Assembly (NCBI GenBank): GCA_904066235.2
Contig: CAJFCV020000003.1
Coordinates: forward strand, 9,052,001-9,116,000
Direction of reading: 5' to 3'
DNA: 64,000 nt
Source: Bursaphelenchus xylophilus
Lineage: Eukaryota > Nematoda > Chromadorea > Rhabditida > Aphelenchoididae
Shown: one piece after another, positions 60,001-64,000 of the stretch
Layout: each line of letters begins with the position of its first letter
How positions within the stretch are numbered: the stretch's first letter is position 1
Translations under genes and position numbers: made by a program
Notes under the pieces: model-generated
Seen by the model: only the letters and a program-made list of their open reading frames with translations
What the model was told of the DNA's origin: nothing
The model's database searches: none

Positions 60001-61636
60001 ACTTGTGGCTGTTCCTGTCGTCGTGTCCCCCCGTTGTTTTCGGATGTTTTCAATGCATTTGAGTGGCGGCGATTAGTAAAAGATGGACCGGGGAGGGAAG
60101 ATAGGAGAACATGATGGCCTGGAATGGAGATGGGGGGAATGTAGTAAAAATGGTTGGAATTCTTTGGCTCTAAAATATGGTTTTGTTGATCGTAGAGTGC
60201 TTTCTTTTTAGAGGTTCAGTTTTATAATATCATCCGAATTGTTGAAGATACTATTGTCTTGCAAAATTTCATCGTTTCACGTGCTCTCTCGCCGACCCTT
60301 CCGAACTCTCCTGATCGTATAACATGTCATACCTTATTTTTTCAATTTGAAAATTTTTTTCATCGTATAAGATGTCATACCTCATTTTTTCAATTTTCAA
60401 AATGAGGGGGAGTGTTCAAAAAGGGGAGAGTTGAAAAAGGGGGAGAGTTCGCCCGCAACGCTGAAAATCTCGGCTGAGCCTTTGCAGCCGCTCAGCATTT
60501 CTAAAATTTTTAGAATTTCATTTGTGCCCTAGACAGACATGCCAGCAAAGACTGAAGAAAATCAAAATTTGATTTTCTGAGCAACAATGATTCTTCAAAC
60601 TAAACCCCTGATTGTGAGTCAACCCTGTTCCGCCTAAATTTACTGAATAACCCACTTCCAAGTAGTGCTAGCTCATTTTCCATGGTTTTTCCAATATTCC
60701 CAAAACTTCATTTTCTGAGCAGCAATAAGTTTCTGATTCTGTAAACCAGCCCCCTGAATCAGCCCTGTTCCCCCCAAATTTACTGAATAAAAAACTTCCA
60801 AGTAATCCTGACTCACTTTCCACGGTGTTTATAACATTCCCCCCTTCCAACGCCACCTTAACTATTTTGAATTTTAATATCACCATTTTCACTTTCCCAT
60901 TCTCTTAACAATCCACTCTCGCATCAATTCCGCACTCTCGATTGCCTCCGGGGGGCTTCGGAAATCGAATACTTTCTGGCTGATATTCTCAGGTCAATTG
61001 GAATTTATGAGGGAATTCGATAGGATCGTGTCTTTTATGTTATGTTTCCAGCCTTTATGGATTTCGACGAGACTTCAAAATAAATATCGAGGGTGGGCCT
61101 AGGGGTGCAAAGTGTTATTTTTTGCTGGGAAATCCTTTGTTTATTTCCGAAAATTTCTTTAATTAATCTTCTAATTAGCTGTTTTTCGGAGATTTTTTGG
61201 TGGGTTTATAAGGCTAGAAATAGTTTTTATGGTGTAAGAAGTACTGCTAATTAAGGATAGTCTAGTAAAATAAACTTTAAAATCGAAAAACCAGCATTTT
61301 ACCAAGGTTCAGCCAAAAATCTTGACTTTTCGGCCGTTTTTTGTCGATAATTTGCGTTTTTGGCTATTTTTAAATATACTTTTTTATACAGTGTATATGT
61401 CATGCCATTCCTAATGATTTCAGGAACCTTCTCCCAAAAAAATTTTTTTTTCAATTACATTCTTAATCGAATTTTTCACGATTTTCTTATCCCATTTCCC
61501 TTTCTGATCTCCCTAAATCAAGTTTTTTGCAATTTTCAGCATCGCCGCCTTCCGGCTCGCTCTCGCCGATCTTCCCGACGATTCCCAGCTCCATTGCGAA
61601 GTGTTAAATGACAAGAGCGACTTAATTACGACAGAG
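54084..61636 (+). CDS. Possible 5' end of an unidentified gene (two candidate exons)
   Basis: Exon candidate 1 (54084-54178) starts with ATG directly after a TTTCAG acceptor and encodes 31 residues, MSLESLSLDQYDLAALSEED followed by SDEELPTFGEK, exiting in phase 2 at GTGAGT. Exon candidate 2 (61540-61636) follows an AATTTTCAG acceptor, needs one base to complete a codon and then reads 32 codons (IAAFRLALADLPDDSQLHCE...) to a GTCAGT donor. Together they give an acidic N-terminus that must continue beyond the window. The 7.4-kb intron would hold a MITE and many repeats. A second frame of exon 2 (Ser/Pro-rich) is also mostly open, so the pairing is tentative. The family is not recognised. Confidence 0.35.
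54179..58063. other. Gene-poor DNA, possibly intronic
   Basis: Alternating AT-rich and GC-richer patches (54650-54830, 55480-55850, 56420-56800, 57130-57500) without coding support. At 57820-57960 a segment resembling the inner part of MITE family 3 (AGAGAGAGCGTGAAATGTGG, AAAACGCTTTTTTGCC) marks a decayed copy directly left of the intact one. Confidence 0.4.
58064..58512. mobile_element. MITE, family 3, copy C (best preserved)
   Basis: Ends CAGGGGAAGTACTCCAAGTG and GGAGTACTTCCCCTG are exact complements over the terminal 15 bases, flanked by TA (58062-58063, 58513-58514). Arms include GCGACGCTCAGATTTTCTTT and AAATCTGAGCGTCGCACTTG. At 449 bp it has the same length as copy A. The TA target suggests the Tc1/mariner superfamily; no coding capacity. 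Confidence 0.9.
58513..61539. other. Gene-poor DNA, possibly intronic
   Basis: No coding exon is supported. Noted small repeats: CATCGTATAA.ATGTCATACC twice near 60310 and 60360, TAGTACATATAGTACATATA near 59250, and two related blocks at 60530-60660 and 60700-60840 containing CCCAAATTTACTGAATAA or CCTAAATTTACTGAATAA. Confidence 0.4.
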
Positions 61637-64000
61637 GTCAGTTTCGTTTTTTTTGTTTTTTCGCACCAAGGTGGGTCTCTTTTTCCGAAAAATCTTTTTC
61701 CCCCATTTTTTCGAGGAATGACTCATCTGCTTATCAGTTTTTTCCTCATTTTTTCGCTCCGAAATTTTCGAAAACATGCGTCTTCCGAGAATCGGGAGAG
61801 GAGAAATCCCCGTTTAGCCGCGAAGAATGGACAATGGGGCCGGCTCTTTTCCGGGGGCCCCGAAAACATTTTTGCTTCGAAAATTGTTCATCTGAATCTC
61901 CGAAAACGGCGATGAATTATGTCGGGCCCGCAGGAATCCAACGTTTGTGACGGCGCGTTTCCACTTTACGGCATGTCGTAATGTTTCCGGAGTCACGTTT
62001 CCGAGCTTTTTTCTCGGGATATTGTGGTGGGAGAACGTCGAGAGCTGTTTTATATGATACTTTATACATTTTTTTTGAGGGCTCGTCGCGCTTTTTAGTG
62101 GAGATACATATAAGTTTGTTTTTGTCATTGATTTTTGGCAAAAAGTTTTGATATTTGGACCATATAGCTGTTGCCTCTATATCTCAAAGAGAGGACAGCA
62201 AATCTTGATCAAATTTCGCACAGAAACTCTGTACAGATCTAACATTAACTACTGAAAATCTTAGCCCAGACTTTACAGAGAAAGCTGAGATATTCAACAA
62301 TTTTAGCAGCAAGATAGTACGCCAAGTGCCGAGAGCGGTCAAAGAGAAAAACTCTTTTTGCTGTAATTTTTTAAATTTTACGTCTAAAAGAAGTTATTTT
62401 TAGTACAAACGTTGCTTCAGCAGTTTCAAATAGGGCACAAAACTTTTTGGAAACTTTTTATTCCAAAATTAGCAAACCTCGAATTTTTGCCAACTTTTCA
62501 TCTAAAAAAGTCTCAATAATTTTTGCAAAACGCATGCTGAAAATACGGCATATTTCTTATAAGATACTGTTCTAAATTTTCTTCAAGCTGCTTCAAAATC
62601 TTAGCCTTTGGTAACTCCTATTTACACTGCCGTAACTGACTCCTTGCTAATCTCTTTACTATGTTTTTCCTCCACCTTCCATCCTTAGTCACACTCTGAT
62701 TCATAAAAGGTCATTTTTTTCCCTCCCCATGACATCTGCTACTAGCTTACTCAACTTTACTAACACCATCCCCACTTTTTAGCATTACTTTTTCCCCAAC
62801 TTCTTACTCTCTCTACTTCCTCAACTCCTAAAGCCATTTTCCTTTTTTTTCATGGATATTTAAATTGGATATCCGAAATCATAACCAATTCCGGCTAAGG
62901 GAAGACGCGCTCAGATACCGTGTCAGAATCCAATTTATCCGGGGATTTGTTGCGTTCGGCTTTCCTTTTTCTGTCGCATTTCCGGGCGCCTCTTTGGTTC
63001 CGATTCCTTGGCCGATCCCACCGTTCCGGCCCGTGCCTTTTGATGGGCCTACCGCGCTCATTACTCATTAGAGGGGAGTTTCTTTGATGCAGGATTCTTT
63101 GATTAATTTGGGACATTTTGAGGGGAAAAGATGAGGGGATTTTTGGGGCGGAAGATGGGTTAAAGTTTGTGGACAATGTGGCCTTGGTTTGGGAGAGGTG
63201 ACTAATAAAGAGTTTTTGGAGATAAAATTGGAATTTTCTCGAGGCGCTATGCGTGCAAAAAATCAGAGTTTTTGAGATCTTTTACAATTGGCTCTGTTAT
63301 GATGACAAAAATTTTTGCAAAATTTTGAATAAGATTTGATCTTTTGGTTAATTTATCTTTTGTTTTAAATATTTTTTGTGTCAACATGGCTTTTCTGATC
63401 ATATGAGCATGGGTATTTTACAAATCAGCGTCCTAAATAAGTTCCTGAAGCCTTTTTTTTAGAAAAAATTCCAGTTTTTCCAATTTTCCTAGATGTAAAT
63501 TTTGGCCGTTTTTGAAAATTAAAAACTCTTTTCACGGTGTTCTAAAATACTTTAACTCTAATATAAGTTTTTTTATATCGATCCACTAAATCCCCCTCAA
63601 ATTTCTCCCTCATTTCCCTCCCTCCCATCTTTAATCACTTCCCTTGATTGGGAAGTCAAAAAGTTCTGGCCAAATCCAATTTCTCGTGGCCACAAAAACC
63701 CCTCTCCCTTCTCCAAGTCATTTATTTCGTGGAAAAAAGTCTTGGGACACATGGGTCGGAGGCGCTGTTCCTTTTTTCCGCCCCGATCCAAGCCGGTTCC
63801 AATCCAATGCCATCAAAAAAATTCCATTGGGTTTTCGCGCAAAAGGTTTTTTTTTTGTATTCCGAGATCTTTTCCTCCATTTTGGAGGTTTTGTAGCTTG
63901 AAAAGTAATGATTCTGGAGACTGTTCGAAGGCGGGATGGGGTGGAAATTTGGGGGTTCGGAATATAATTGGATCTTGGCTGGGGATCCGTTGGATTTTTT
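61637..64000. other. Right end of the window, no supported gene
   Basis: Apart from the possible donor at 61637 nothing coding is supported. At about 62160-62630 a diverged relative of MITE family 3 is visible: GAGATATTCAACAATTTTAG, then GAGAGCGGTCAAAGAGAAAA and AACTCTTTTTGC, in the same order and spacing as in the intact copies. GC-rich frames at 62880-63070 and 63600-63900 have no family resemblance. Confidence 0.4.

Overview
The window reads as nuclear DNA of a nematode. All recognisable genes are eukaryotic and intron-rich, with GT-AG introns and worm-like T-rich TTTCAG acceptors. Several start codons lie 7-14 nt after such an acceptor, as expected for spliced-leader addition. Some genes are nematode-typical (a dim-1-like muscle Ig protein, a har-1-like CHCH protein, a Thr-rich secreted orphan). 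I cannot name the species. Exon models were assembled by hand from open frames, splice sites and phase. Every complete model sums to a whole number of codons with one terminal stop.

Layout, left to right: an Enhancer-of-Polycomb homologue (823-3748, +), chromatin; about 6.7 kb of non-coding DNA with two MITEs; a FERM-PDZ-tyrosine phosphatase of the ptp-1/PTPN4 type (10418-26265, +) with three mutually exclusive 5' exons and introns full of tandem repeats; a convergent co-SMAD (26508-31494, -); a 33.1-35.6 kb block of nested transposable elements, including a large palindrome that encloses a tRNA-like sequence; two mitochondrial genes in tandem, 3-hydroxyisobutyrate dehydrogenase (35696-36921, -) preceded on the same strand by har-1 (37150-37797, -), a candidate operon; a second GC-rich hAT-type element (38374-38928); a histidine acid phosphatase (39319-40967, +) followed closely by the site-2 protease S2P (41336-44461, +), a second candidate operon; a three-Ig dim-1-like muscle gene (45730-50171, +); a secreted protein of unknown function (50639-52597, -); and finally about 11 kb with no certain gene, apart from a possible first exon at 54084 whose splice phase fits an exon at 61540.

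The genes do not form one pathway. ptp-1 and the co-SMAD are signalling genes that face each other 242 bp apart. har-1 and the dehydrogenase are both mitochondrial. The phosphatase and S2P are endomembrane proteins.

The most unusual content is non-coding. Three short motifs recur far above rough chance expectation: CGTATTTTAC (16 exact copies), GTGTAATATAA (10 exact copies) and the near-palindrome TGCAC[T/G]GTGCA (16 copies in one S2P intron, 4 more in a ptp-1 intron). At least five families of non-autonomous elements are present, some with intact target-site duplications and nested insertions that can be ordered in time. No CRISPR, rRNA, viral or toxin genes were seen.
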